Below the pieces are notes generated by a model. That model saw nothing but the letters and a program-made list of their open reading frames with translations, had not been told where the DNA came from and did not search any database. Shown here one piece after another: positions 32,323 to 40,215 of a stretch of 64,000 nucleotides of DNA; position 1 is the first letter of the stretch; each line of letters opens with the position of its first letter. This stretch comes from MFD00082-c5 sp963697995 (GTDB lineage: Bacteria > Chlamydiota > Chlamydiia > Chlamydiales > JAJFMB01): the NCBI GenBank assembly GCA_963697995.1, contig OY969110.1, forward strand, positions 434,001 through 498,000, in the 5' to 3' direction. A program made the translations under genes and the position numbers.

Positions 32323-33243
32323 GTGTTTTACCCTCACCGTTCCGTTCTCTTAAACGAAATTTGCGACCTTTTCAAAACCTCCCATTTGAACACCTTTATC
32401 GATGGGACTCTCGGCGCTGGCGGTCACGCCGAAATGATCCTCAAAACTCATCCGGAAATTAATCATTTCTTTGGATTTGATCAAGATCCTAACGCTTTGG
32501 AGCTTGCAAGCTCAAGGCTTGCCCCTTGGAAAGATAAAATCACCCTGATCCAAGCCAATTTTGCCGATTTTGATGCCTATGTGCCCGCCTTCGATGGGAT
32601 GCTTTTGGATTTAGGAGTCTCCTCTATGCAACTCGATCAAGCTGAAAAAGGGTTTAGCTTTTCGAAAGAAGGCCCCCTCGATATGAGAATGAACCCCTCT
32701 CAATCCCTGACCGCAAAAGAGATTTGCAACACCTGGTCACAAGAAGCCCTTGAGAGAATTTTTAGAGACTATGGGGAAGAAAAAAAATACCGAAGGGCTG
32801 CCTATGCCATCTGCAAAGCAAGAGAAAAAGGCCCGATAGAGACCACAACAGAGCTTAAAGCCATTTTAGAGCCTTATCTTTACGACAAAAAAAAGGGAAT
32901 TAATCCCGTCACTCTCGTTTTCCAAGCCTTAAGGATTGCCGTCAACCGGGAGCTTGAAGTGATCGAAACCCTACTGCCCAAAGCTCTTCAAAGATTAAAT
33001 CCCAAAGGGCGTCTTGCCATCATCTCATTTCACAGCTTAGAGGATCGTTTGGTCAAGCAAGCCTTTAGGCAGGCAGCAAGCGATAAAGTCAACACCAAAG
33101 GGCTTGGAGGGGTTTTTTTAGAAAAGGAGCCTCTTGTCATCGATCTTTTAAAAAGACCTCTTATTGCAAAAGAGGAAGAAGTGGAAGACAATCCAAGAAG
33201 TCGCTCGGCAAAACTAAGAGCTGTTGAAAAGCGGAGTTTCTAA
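32323..33243 (+). CDS. rsmH: 16S rRNA (cytosine1402-N4)-methyltransferase RsmH
   Basis: MraW/RsmH methylates C1402 of 16S rRNA and heads the division and wall cluster in most bacteria. HRSVLLNEICDLF, FIDGTLGAGGHAEMIL, GMLLDLGVSSMQLDQAEKGF, FQALRIAVNREL and AIISFHSLEDRLVK are all canonical. Length 306 is normal. The start is GTG at 32323 with GGAG upstream. The stop overlaps the next ATG by one base (TAATG). Confidence 0.97.
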   Translation: MFYPHRSVLLNEICDLFKTSHLNTFIDGTLGAGGHAEMILKTHPEINHFFGFDQDPNALELASSRLAPWKDKITLIQANFADFDAYVPAFDGMLLDLGVSSMQLDQAEKGFSFSKEGPLDMRMNPSQSLTAKEICNTWSQEALERIFRDYGEEKKYRRAAYAICKAREKGPIETTTELKAILEPYLYDKKKGINPVTLVFQALRIAVNRELEVIETLLPKALQRLNPKGRLAIISFHSLEDRLVKQAFRQAASDKVNTKGLGGVFLEKEPLVIDLLKRPLIAKEEEVEDNPRSRSAKLRAVEKRSF

Positions 33244-33503
33244 TGTTTTCGCGCCTACTTTTTTGTCTTATCACAGCTACCCTACTTCTCTATGTTTATA
33301 TCGATAGAAAAAATCAATTGACCGAGATTAAATTAGCAATACCCCTTCTCGAAAGAGAAGTGAGAGCTTTAGAAATTGAAAAAACAGCTCTTCAGTATGA
33401 GCTCGAATCGTTTCAAAACCCTTCCTATCTTTTAGAACTTTTAAAAAAGCCCGAGTATTCCCATCTTCACTTCCCCAAAAAAGGAGAGGTGATCGAGCTG
33501 TGA
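33243..33503 (+). CDS. FtsL-like small membrane division protein
   Basis: An 86-residue protein between rsmH and the divisome transpeptidase, exactly where ftsL lies in other bacteria. One N-terminal transmembrane helix (LLFCLITATLLLYVYI) is followed by a short periplasmic coiled coil (LLEREVRALEIEKTALQYEL). Sequence identity to FtsL is always low, so the call rests on topology and position. Both ends overlap neighbours (1 bp and 4 bp). Confidence 0.75.
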   Translation: MFSRLLFCLITATLLLYVYIDRKNQLTEIKLAIPLLEREVRALEIEKTALQYELESFQNPSYLLELLKKPEYSHLHFPKKGEVIEL

Positions 33504-35458
33504 ACTCTCCCTTAGCCAGATTAACTTACGTCATGATAGCTCTTTTTGCTCTCTTTAGCCTTCTAATCATGACTTTCTTTCAAATGCAGATCATCGAAGG
33601 GGAAAAATGGGCGCTTCTTGGGAAAAGGCAACATTTTTTTGAAGTAAGGGACCCCCCCTTAAGGGGCACTTTTTTTGCACAAGGCCCCGATGGAAAAAAG
33701 CAGCTTGTCTTTGACCTAAGCGTTTGGCACCTTTTTGTCGATCCAGAAGCTATTCCAGAAGATAAAAAGAAACCTCTTCAAGAGCTTTTAATGACCACTC
33801 TTAAAATGAGCGAAGAAGAGGTCGAAGTTCTTCATTTAAAAAGTCGCTCCCGCTGCTTAAAAAGAGGCTTAAACAGGGAAGAGAAAGAAACCCTATTTGC
33901 TTTGTGGACCCCTTTTGCAAAAAAAAATAAGCTTCCGAAAAATGCTCTTTACGCCGTAGCAGATTACCAGCGCTCCTACCCGTTTGGTTCCTTTTTAGGA
34001 CAAGTCCTCCACACGATTCAAGGGGTAAAAGAGGAGGGCACCCTTCTTGCGATTCCGACGGGTGGGTTAGAACTTTCCTTAAACGAGTGGCTAAAGGGAG
34101 AAGGGGGCAAAAGGCTTTTAATGCGCTCGCCAAGGAATGCTTTCGAAACAGGAGAAGTCGTCAAAGCCCCAAAAGCAGGGGCTCATGCTGAACTGACCAT
34201 TCACTACCTGCTTCAAGCCATATGTGAAGAGGAACTAAAAAAAGGGGCCACAGCTGCAAAGGCCAAGGGAGGTATGGCCATCATGATGGAGCCTTCCACA
34301 GGAGAGATTTTAGCTCTTGCCGAATACCCCTTCTTTAACCCGACTGAATACCAAGAGTATTTTAATGACCCTGAAAAAATCAAGTGGACCAAAGTGAAAG
34401 GAATCACAGATGCCAATGAACCAGGCTCCGTCATGAAACCCATCACAGCAGCCCTTGCCCTAAAAGCTAATGCCCTTTTAAAAGCTGAGGGAAAAGGGCC
34501 CCTTTTTGACCCAGAAGAGAAAATCAAAACACACAATCAAGTTTTTCCTGGAAGAAAAAAGCCCATAAGAGATACAAAGGTTCACCACTACCTCAATCTC
34601 AATATGGCTATGCAAAAATCTTCCAATGTTTATGTCGCTCTCCTGGTCGATAAAATCATTCGGCAATTTGGGGCCAGTTGGTACCGCAAAGAGCTTGTCG
34701 ATACGTTTGGCTTTGGGGTAAAAACGGGGATTGAACTGCCAGGAGAGAGTAGCGGCGTTCTTCCTAGGCTTGGAAAAGGTTCAAAAGAGTGGTCTGTAGC
34801 AACTCCCTACTCGATGAGTTTTGGACACAATATCCAAACAACCAGTCTTCAGCTTGTAAGAGCCTACTCGGTCTTAGTCAATGGGGGGTATCTCGTAAAG
34901 CCTCACCTTGTGCGACAAATCACTCAAGGCAGTGATCTCTTAATCGATAAAAGAGAGACTGAAAAAGTAAAAGTTTTAGATGAAGAGATTTGTAACCGGA
35001 TCGTTTTATCGATGAAGTTTGTCACAAAACCTGGAGGATCGGGCTCAAAAGCTGACGTGTTTGGGTTTACAGAGGGGGGGAAGAGTGCAACGGCCAATAA
35101 GATCGTCAACAAAGCCTACTCGGAGACAAAATACGTCTCCTCATTTGTAGGATTCACTCCCGCTAAAAATCCCGCATTTGTTTTACTTGTGACTTTAGAT
35201 GAACCAGAGTATGGTTTTTTAAACGGAGTGGGTAAAATCCACCATGGAGGTACGGTCGCAGGACCGATATTTGCAGAAATTGCAAGACGCTCACTTCAAG
35301 TGCTAGGAGAGATTCCCGACGATCCTTGGGGTTATCCCGTCAATGATCCTCGGTACGATAAAGAGAAGGCCGATTTAAGAAAAGAGGTTCTTGCCTTGCA
35401 AGAAACGTATGAAAAATGGAATAAGTTTGATCACGATGAAACTAAAAAAAGTCATTAA
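33500..35458 (+). CDS. ftsI: Divisome penicillin-binding protein 3 (FtsI/PBP2-type)
   Basis: Monofunctional class B transpeptidase that crosslinks septal peptidoglycan, 652 residues. One N-terminal membrane helix (MIALFALFSLLIMTFF) is followed by a dimerisation domain and the transpeptidase domain. The active-site SVMK is at residues 310-313 after EPG, and the SxN motif SSN at 374-376. The third motif, normally KTG or KSG, reads KSA (528-530, GGKSATANK). The GTG start at 33500 overlaps the previous stop and has GGAG upstream. In chlamydiae, which lack FtsZ, this protein works in polarised division. Confidence 0.93.
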   Translation: MNSPLARLTYVMIALFALFSLLIMTFFQMQIIEGEKWALLGKRQHFFEVRDPPLRGTFFAQGPDGKKQLVFDLSVWHLFVDPEAIPEDKKKPLQELLMTTLKMSEEEVEVLHLKSRSRCLKRGLNREEKETLFALWTPFAKKNKLPKNALYAVADYQRSYPFGSFLGQVLHTIQGVKEEGTLLAIPTGGLELSLNEWLKGEGGKRLLMRSPRNAFETGEVVKAPKAGAHAELTIHYLLQAICEEELKKGATAAKAKGGMAIMMEPSTGEILALAEYPFFNPTEYQEYFNDPEKIKWTKVKGITDANEPGSVMKPITAALALKANALLKAEGKGPLFDPEEKIKTHNQVFPGRKKPIRDTKVHHYLNLNMAMQKSSNVYVALLVDKIIRQFGASWYRKELVDTFGFGVKTGIELPGESSGVLPRLGKGSKEWSVATPYSMSFGHNIQTTSLQLVRAYSVLVNGGYLVKPHLVRQITQGSDLLIDKRETEKVKVLDEEICNRIVLSMKFVTKPGGSGSKADVFGFTEGGKSATANKIVNKAYSETKYVSSFVGFTPAKNPAFVLLVTLDEPEYGFLNGVGKIHHGGTVAGPIFAEIARRSLQVLGEIPDDPWGYPVNDPRYDKEKADLRKEVLALQETYEKWNKFDHDETKKSH

Positions 35459-36902
35459 AGGGGTCCCTCTTTCAGTTGTCAGAGGGTCTCTCGATTTAGA
35501 AGTGCAAGGGGTGACAGCAAACTCAAAAGAAGTGGGGTGCGACGTCGTATTTGTCGCTAAAAAAGGAACTGCTTTTGATGGGACAGCTTTTATAAAAGAT
35601 GCAATCGATGCAGGTGCTTTAGCGATTGTCACAGAGACTTTTGATCCCTTCTTAAAAGGAGCCACTCAAATTGTGTGTTCCTCAACTGACATCGCCGAGG
35701 AGATTATCGCAAAAAATTTCTTCGATATTGCAAGTTTTAACCTCTTTAAAGTGGGAATTACAGGAACTAATGGAAAGACGACCACATCCTTTTTGATTAA
35801 AACGCTTCTAGATCAGTTCAAGGGGCCTTGTGGATTAATAGGAACAGTTGAGTACATTATCGGCAATCACCATTTTCCCGCGACAAGAACCACCCCTGAT
35901 ATCTTTACAAACCACAGATTGCTCCACCAGATGGGGAAAGAGGGATGCCTCTCTTGCGTTATGGAGGTTACCTCTCATGCACTCACTCAAAACAGATGTG
36001 GCGGCATCGATTTCGACGTTGCCCTCTTTACCAATTTGACTCAAGACCACCTCGATTACCACAAAACAATGGAGAATTACGCAAAAGCAAAAGGCACTCT
36101 TTTTAGAAACTTATCTAAAGAGAAGCTTGCGATTGTGAATGCCGATAGCGACTATTTAGATCTGATTTTAGAGGGGTGTGAGGCCGATCTCATCACCTTC
36201 GGGATAAAAAAAGGGGACGTCTTGGCAAAAAATTTATCGTTTACTCCTTTAGGAACCCACTTTGATGTGGAATACCTCGGAGAGAGTGTTCCGTTCTTTT
36301 CCCCGCTTCTTGGGGAATTTAACGTGTATAACGCTTTAGGAGCGATCGCTTTTGCTTTAAAGGCGCTTAAACTGCCCCTCAAAAGTATTCCTGAAAGGAT
36401 TGCCCTATTTCCACAAGTTCCAGGGCGCCTTGAAAGAGTTGAAAACAACCTTAACCTCTCAATCTTTGTCGATTTTGCTCATACGGAAGATGCCCTTAGG
36501 AATGTCCTTGAAACGATTTTGGCTCTTAAACCTAAAAAAGTGATCACTGTCTTTGGATGTGGAGGGGATAGAGATCGGGGGAAACGTCCTAAAATGGGGG
36601 CTGTTGCCGCAAAACTTTCAGATGTTGTGATAGTGACAAGCGACAATCCCCGCACCGAATCTAAAGAGGCGATTGCCTATGAGATTTTAGCGGGCTGCCC
36701 TGAGGCTTTAGTGATTTTAGATAGAAGAGAGGCGATTCGACACGCCATCAAAGAGGCAAAACCTGGCGATGTGGTTTTAATTGCAGGTAAAGGGCATGAA
36801 AAGGGGCAAACTGTTGGTTTTGTCACCACCCCATTCGACGATGTTTTAGAGGCAAAGGAATTTTGTCAAACCTTAAGTCAAGAGATTTTATGTACATCTT
36901 AG
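35436..36902 (+). CDS. murE: UDP-MurNAc-tripeptide synthetase, meso-DAP type
   Basis: Adds the third residue to UDP-MurNAc-L-Ala-D-Glu. The ATP-binding loop is GITGTNGKTTTSFL; the Mur-ligase blocks MEVTSHALTQNRCGG and FVDFAHTEDALRNVL follow; and the amino-acid specificity motif is SDNPRTE, the DNPR form that selects meso-diaminopimelate. Length is 488 with the ATG at 35436, which overlaps ftsI by 23 bp; a start nine codons upstream is also possible. It implies DAP-containing peptidoglycan. Confidence 0.95.
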   Translation: MKLKKVIKGVPLSVVRGSLDLEVQGVTANSKEVGCDVVFVAKKGTAFDGTAFIKDAIDAGALAIVTETFDPFLKGATQIVCSSTDIAEEIIAKNFFDIASFNLFKVGITGTNGKTTTSFLIKTLLDQFKGPCGLIGTVEYIIGNHHFPATRTTPDIFTNHRLLHQMGKEGCLSCVMEVTSHALTQNRCGGIDFDVALFTNLTQDHLDYHKTMENYAKAKGTLFRNLSKEKLAIVNADSDYLDLILEGCEADLITFGIKKGDVLAKNLSFTPLGTHFDVEYLGESVPFFSPLLGEFNVYNALGAIAFALKALKLPLKSIPERIALFPQVPGRLERVENNLNLSIFVDFAHTEDALRNVLETILALKPKKVITVFGCGGDRDRGKRPKMGAVAAKLSDVVIVTSDNPRTESKEAIAYEILAGCPEALVILDRREAIRHAIKEAKPGDVVLIAGKGHEKGQTVGFVTTPFDDVLEAKEFCQTLSQEILCTS

Positions 36903-37558
36903 TGATTCTTCTTTTTTTAACGAGCTGCGCCCCCAAAAAAAGAGAGGAGGTCAGCGTTTCAATTCCTCCTCCTGCGGTAAAAAAAATCATAAAGAAGGTC
37001 GTGATGATAGACCCCGGTCACGGGGGAGAGGATTTTGGAACGCATTCAGCGATACCTCCTCGATACGAGGAGAAGTGCGTGAATCTAGCAACAGCTTGTT
37101 ACGTAAAGAATCTTCTAGAGCAGAAAAATTTTAAAGTATTGATGACGAGAACGAGCGATATTTTTTTAACCCTTGAAGAGAGATCAAAAAGGGCAAACGA
37201 AGAAAAGCCGGACATTTACGTAAGCGTTCACTACAATTCAGCCCCAAGTACAAAAGCTGAAGGAATCGAAGTGTTTTACTTTAAAAATAAAGCCGATGAA
37301 AAAAGGATGGGCTCCTCTAAGCTTTTAGCGGAGAAAGTTCTTGCCCAAGTGCTCGAAAAAACGGGAGCGAAATCAAGGGGTGTCAAACACGGCGATTTTT
37401 CGGTAATTCGGGAGACTAAGATGCCGGCGATTTTAATTGAGGGGGGATTTTTGACCCACCCAAAAGAGCTCGAACGTCTTAAAGAAACAGCCTATTTGAA
37501 AAAAATAGCAAGCGGTATTGCCGATGGGATCGCCGATTACTTTAAGGAAGCTGCCTAA
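36890..37558 (+). CDS. amiA: N-acetylmuramoyl-L-alanine amidase, predicted lipoprotein
   Basis: Zinc amidase of the Amidase_3 family that cleaves the stem peptide from MurNAc. From ATG 36890 it begins MYILVILLFLTSC, a lipoprotein signal with lipobox LTSC. The catalytic zinc ligands are in MIDPGHGGEDFG, a Glu in RYEEKCVNLA and His in VSVHYNSAPS; ILIEGGFLTHPKE holds the catalytic Glu. It overlaps murE by 13 bp. Lipidation would tether it at the inner or outer membrane. In chlamydiae AmiA is reported to contribute to peptidoglycan remodelling at division. Confidence 0.92.
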   Translation: MYILVILLFLTSCAPKKREEVSVSIPPPAVKKIIKKVVMIDPGHGGEDFGTHSAIPPRYEEKCVNLATACYVKNLLEQKNFKVLMTRTSDIFLTLEERSKRANEEKPDIYVSVHYNSAPSTKAEGIEVFYFKNKADEKRMGSSKLLAEKVLAQVLEKTGAKSRGVKHGDFSVIRETKMPAILIEGGFLTHPKELERLKETAYLKKIASGIADGIADYFKEAA

Positions 37559-37609
37559 ACATGTCTAGTGAGAGGTGAGGGATTATTGGCGGAAGCCAAG
37601 AAATCTCTC

Positions 37610-39025
37610 CTACTCCGAAAAGCTCTTTTTGTCATCGAAAGTTGCAAGCGTTTGAACCTGTGTGTACTCAAATTTTAGGTCGCTCACCCTCTTTAAAAGC
37701 TCCTCGACTTGCTTTAAAGTGATCGGCTTCTCACTTAAAAAACGGCATCTAAAACTATCCGTCAATAGTGTTTCCTCTAAAAAGTTTGGAAACACCTCGA
37801 CACCCCTATTATATATCTTCTTTAATGGTAAATTGAGAGAGCTCAATTTTTGCGATAACTCCTTAATGCCCCCCACCCACTCGATAAAAAGATCGACTCC
37901 CACAAGTTCTTTTTTCTCATTCTTTGCCTCTTTTTCAGCAGGGTGCGCGTATCTATCCGTTTTTTCGTAAAACGCTTCCCTTAATATTTTCGGTTTTTTG
38001 CCGAGATTTTCGGCAACCGCCTCGCCAAACTCACGAGTTCCCACAATTTTTTTCGTCACACTGCCCCTTGCCATATCTTGGGTGTGGACCCCCTCTTCTA
38101 TTGTCGCTAAAAGGGCATTGTGAATAAGAGAAGCTTCCCGAGTTAAATTAAGATAGGAGAGCATCATCACGCTTGCTAAAATAAGACCTGTGGGATTTGC
38201 GACATTTTGGTGAGCCCTCTTAGGAGCTGATCCGTGAATTGCCTCAAACATCGCCTGGTGTCTTCCAATATTTGCAGAACCTGCTAAACCAACAGAGCCG
38301 GTAATTTGGGCCGCAACATCTGAGAGAATATCCCCATAAAGGTTTGGCAAAACAATCACATCGAAATGATCTGGCGTATCTGCAAGTTTTGCCGCCCCAA
38401 TATCCACAATCCAATGCTCTTGCTCAAATTCTGGATACTCCTTGCCAATCTCAACAAAAGTCTTATGAAAAAGACCATCCGAGAGTTTTAAAATATTATC
38501 CTTTGTAAAGCATGTCACTTTATGTCGTCTGTTCGCTTTTGCGTACTCAAAAGCGAATCGCACGATTCTCTCACACCCTTTTTTAGTCAAAACTTTCAGC
38601 GCTTCAAACGTCTCTTGTGTTTGCCTATACTCGATACCCATATAAAGGTCTTCCTCATTCTCCCGAATGATCACCACATCTTGTTTTTGATGCTTCGTTT
38701 CGATAAAGGGGTAGTAAGAAACACAAGGGCGAACATTTGCAAACAATCCAAGTGTTGTTCTTATCGCGACGTTTAAGCTCTTAAAGCCGCCCCCCTGTGG
38801 GGTCGTAATAGGACCTTTAAGAAACGCTTCTGTCTTTCTAATCGTTGCCCAAGTTTCAGGCAAAATTCCCGTCTCTTGCCCCGATAAAAACACCTTTTCT
38901 CCTACCTCAACGGTGTGGATCTCAAGGGGAGCGTTTGCAATACCTAAAATGTTGAGAGTGGCAGACATGATCTCAGGTCCAATGCCATCTCCCGGCGCTA
39001 CTGTGATGGGTATTTTTTTAGTCAT
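37610..39025 (-). CDS. icd: Isocitrate dehydrogenase, Thermus/Rickettsia type with C-terminal extension
   Basis: Oxidative decarboxylation of isocitrate to 2-oxoglutarate in the TCA cycle. PGDGIGPEI opens the enzyme. The substrate motif is SLNVAIRTTLGLFANVRP, the metal and active-site blocks are VLPNLYGDILSDVAAQ, and the cofactor loop HGSAPKRAHQNVANPTG has Lys/Arg where NAD enzymes have Asp, suggesting NADP. Unlike E. coli Icd there is a ~130-residue C-terminal domain (ELVGVDLFIEWVGG onward), as in alpha-proteobacterial and Thermus enzymes. The ATG at 39025 is chosen for its AAAGGA site. It is divergent from the second kdsD. Confidence 0.93.
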   Translation of the reverse strand: MTKKIPITVAPGDGIGPEIMSATLNILGIANAPLEIHTVEVGEKVFLSGQETGILPETWATIRKTEAFLKGPITTPQGGGFKSLNVAIRTTLGLFANVRPCVSYYPFIETKHQKQDVVIIRENEEDLYMGIEYRQTQETFEALKVLTKKGCERIVRFAFEYAKANRRHKVTCFTKDNILKLSDGLFHKTFVEIGKEYPEFEQEHWIVDIGAAKLADTPDHFDVIVLPNLYGDILSDVAAQITGSVGLAGSANIGRHQAMFEAIHGSAPKRAHQNVANPTGLILASVMMLSYLNLTREASLIHNALLATIEEGVHTQDMARGSVTKKIVGTREFGEAVAENLGKKPKILREAFYEKTDRYAHPAEKEAKNEKKELVGVDLFIEWVGGIKELSQKLSSLNLPLKKIYNRGVEVFPNFLEETLLTDSFRCRFLSEKPITLKQVEELLKRVSDLKFEYTQVQTLATFDDKKSFSE

Positions 39026-39058
39026 AAAATCCTTTAAATTCACCATACACATTTTCAA

Positions 39059-39093
39059 AGAAATTTTTCAATCGCATTTCTATCCCTTTTTTG
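39059..39093 (+). repeat. Upstream block shared with first kdsD
   Basis: Counterpart of 18674-18707: the same sequence around TTTTTCAATCGCATTTCTAT, 14 bases upstream of the kdsD start. It lies in the 82-bp divergent region with icd and may contain the promoter. Confidence 0.7.
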
Positions 39094-39107
39094 TTAGATT
39101 GGAAAGT

Positions 39108-40067
39108 ATGATTGAAGAACTATTAAGAGAAGAGAGAAACGCGCTTAACTATTTTTTCGACCGGGTCGATTCCAAAGCTTTTGACGAGATTATCCGCCTT
39201 GTAGGAGAGTGTTCGGGAAAGCTTGTCTTAACAGGAATTGGCAAGAGTGGGCTCGTTGCGAAAAAAATTGCCGTGACCCTCACCTCGACAGGAGTTGAAA
39301 GCACTTTCTTATCCCCAACAAACGCTCTTCATGGCGATATTGGGATGGTCAAAGGTCACGATTTGTTTCTCGTCTTAAGCAAAAGTGGCGAAAGCGATGA
39401 GCTTTTAAGTCTTCTTCCCTTCGTAAGAAATAGAGGAGCTAAAACAATTGCTATCATCTCCAATCCAGATTGCCGTTTGAAAAGGGCAGCCGATTATTTT
39501 TTACATCTTCCGATGGAAAAAGAGCTTTGCCCTTTTAATTTAGCCCCCACCATTTCCTCCACAATACAGCTCATTTTTGGCGACATTTTAATCGTCGCCC
39601 TTATGAAAAAAAGAAGCTTTTCGTTGGAGCAATACGCTATTAACCACCCGGCAGGTCAAATCGGTAAGCGCTCCTCCATCAAAGTCGATGATCTGATGAT
39701 CAAATACAAACTCCCCCTCTGCAGTCCCCTTAAACCTTTAAGCTCCATTTTAGAAGAGCTCTCTGAAAAAAAGTGTGGTTGCGTTCTCGTGGTCGATGAA
39801 CAAAACCGCCTTCAAGGAATTTTTACAGATGGGGATTTAAGAAGGCAATTGCAAAAAAGAGGAGCAGAAGCTCTTGATTTGCCGATGTCTCTTCTGATGA
39901 GCGAATGCTCAAAAGTGATTGGGAAGGATCGTTTAGCCTATGACGCTCTTAAGCTTATGGAAGAGGACCAACAAAAACCTGTCACTGTTCTTCCCGTACT
40001 CGATGAAGAGAAACGGGTCATCGGTCTTATCAAAATGCACGACTTAGTCCAATCAGGACTTGCATAA
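39108..40067 (+). CDS. kdsD: Arabinose-5-phosphate isomerase (KdsD/KpsF), paralogue 2
   Basis: A second 319-residue SIS plus two-CBS protein, collinear with the copy at 17689-18648. All catalytic residues are present: Lys in GIGKSGLVA, His in ALHGDIGMV (here with the usual Asp), Glu in SGESDE and His in AINHPAGQIG. The CBS part ends RVIGLIKMHDLVQSGLA. A longer frame extends to 38913 but that part is antisense to icd. Of the two copies this one has the more canonical SIS motif and may be the housekeeping enzyme. Confidence 0.92.
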   Translation: MIEELLREERNALNYFFDRVDSKAFDEIIRLVGECSGKLVLTGIGKSGLVAKKIAVTLTSTGVESTFLSPTNALHGDIGMVKGHDLFLVLSKSGESDELLSLLPFVRNRGAKTIAIISNPDCRLKRAADYFLHLPMEKELCPFNLAPTISSTIQLIFGDILIVALMKKRSFSLEQYAINHPAGQIGKRSSIKVDDLMIKYKLPLCSPLKPLSSILEELSEKKCGCVLVVDEQNRLQGIFTDGDLRRQLQKRGAEALDLPMSLLMSECSKVIGKDRLAYDALKLMEEDQQKPVTVLPVLDEEKRVIGLIKMHDLVQSGLA

Positions 40068-40071
40068 TTTA

Positions 40072-40101
40072 TTGACTTAAGTCTTCCTATTAGAGTATAG
40101 A
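40072..40101 (+). promoter_or_regulatory. Sigma70-type promoter of the kdp operon
   Basis: TTGACT (40072-40077) and TATAGA (40096-40101) are separated by 18 bp, about 25 bases upstream of kdpF. The -35 box starts just after the kdsD stop. Confidence 0.5.
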
Positions 40102-40126
40102 AATCTCTTTACAAGGGAAAGATCTC

Positions 40127-40213
40127 ATGAACGAATTTGCCCTCGCAGCGCCTCTTACCCTCTTTCTCTTCATTTACCTTATCTACACTATCCTTTACCC
40201 AGAAAAGTTTTAA
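40127..40213 (+). CDS. kdpF: KdpF, small subunit of the Kdp potassium ATPase
   Basis: A 28-residue single-helix peptide: MNEFALAAPLTLFLFIYLIY then TILYPEKF. The C-terminal PEKF and one membrane helix are the KdpF hallmark; the protein stabilises the KdpABC complex by packing against KdpA. AAGGGA precedes the ATG, and the stop is two bases before kdpA. It is too short for routine gene calling. Confidence 0.88.
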   Translation: MNEFALAAPLTLFLFIYLIYTILYPEKF

Positions 40214-40215
40214 AA

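Noticed and set aside
38913..39107. N-terminal extension of the second kdsD by 65 codons
   Set aside because: It is antisense to the start of icd; the first kdsD begins at the equivalent MIEELL methionine.
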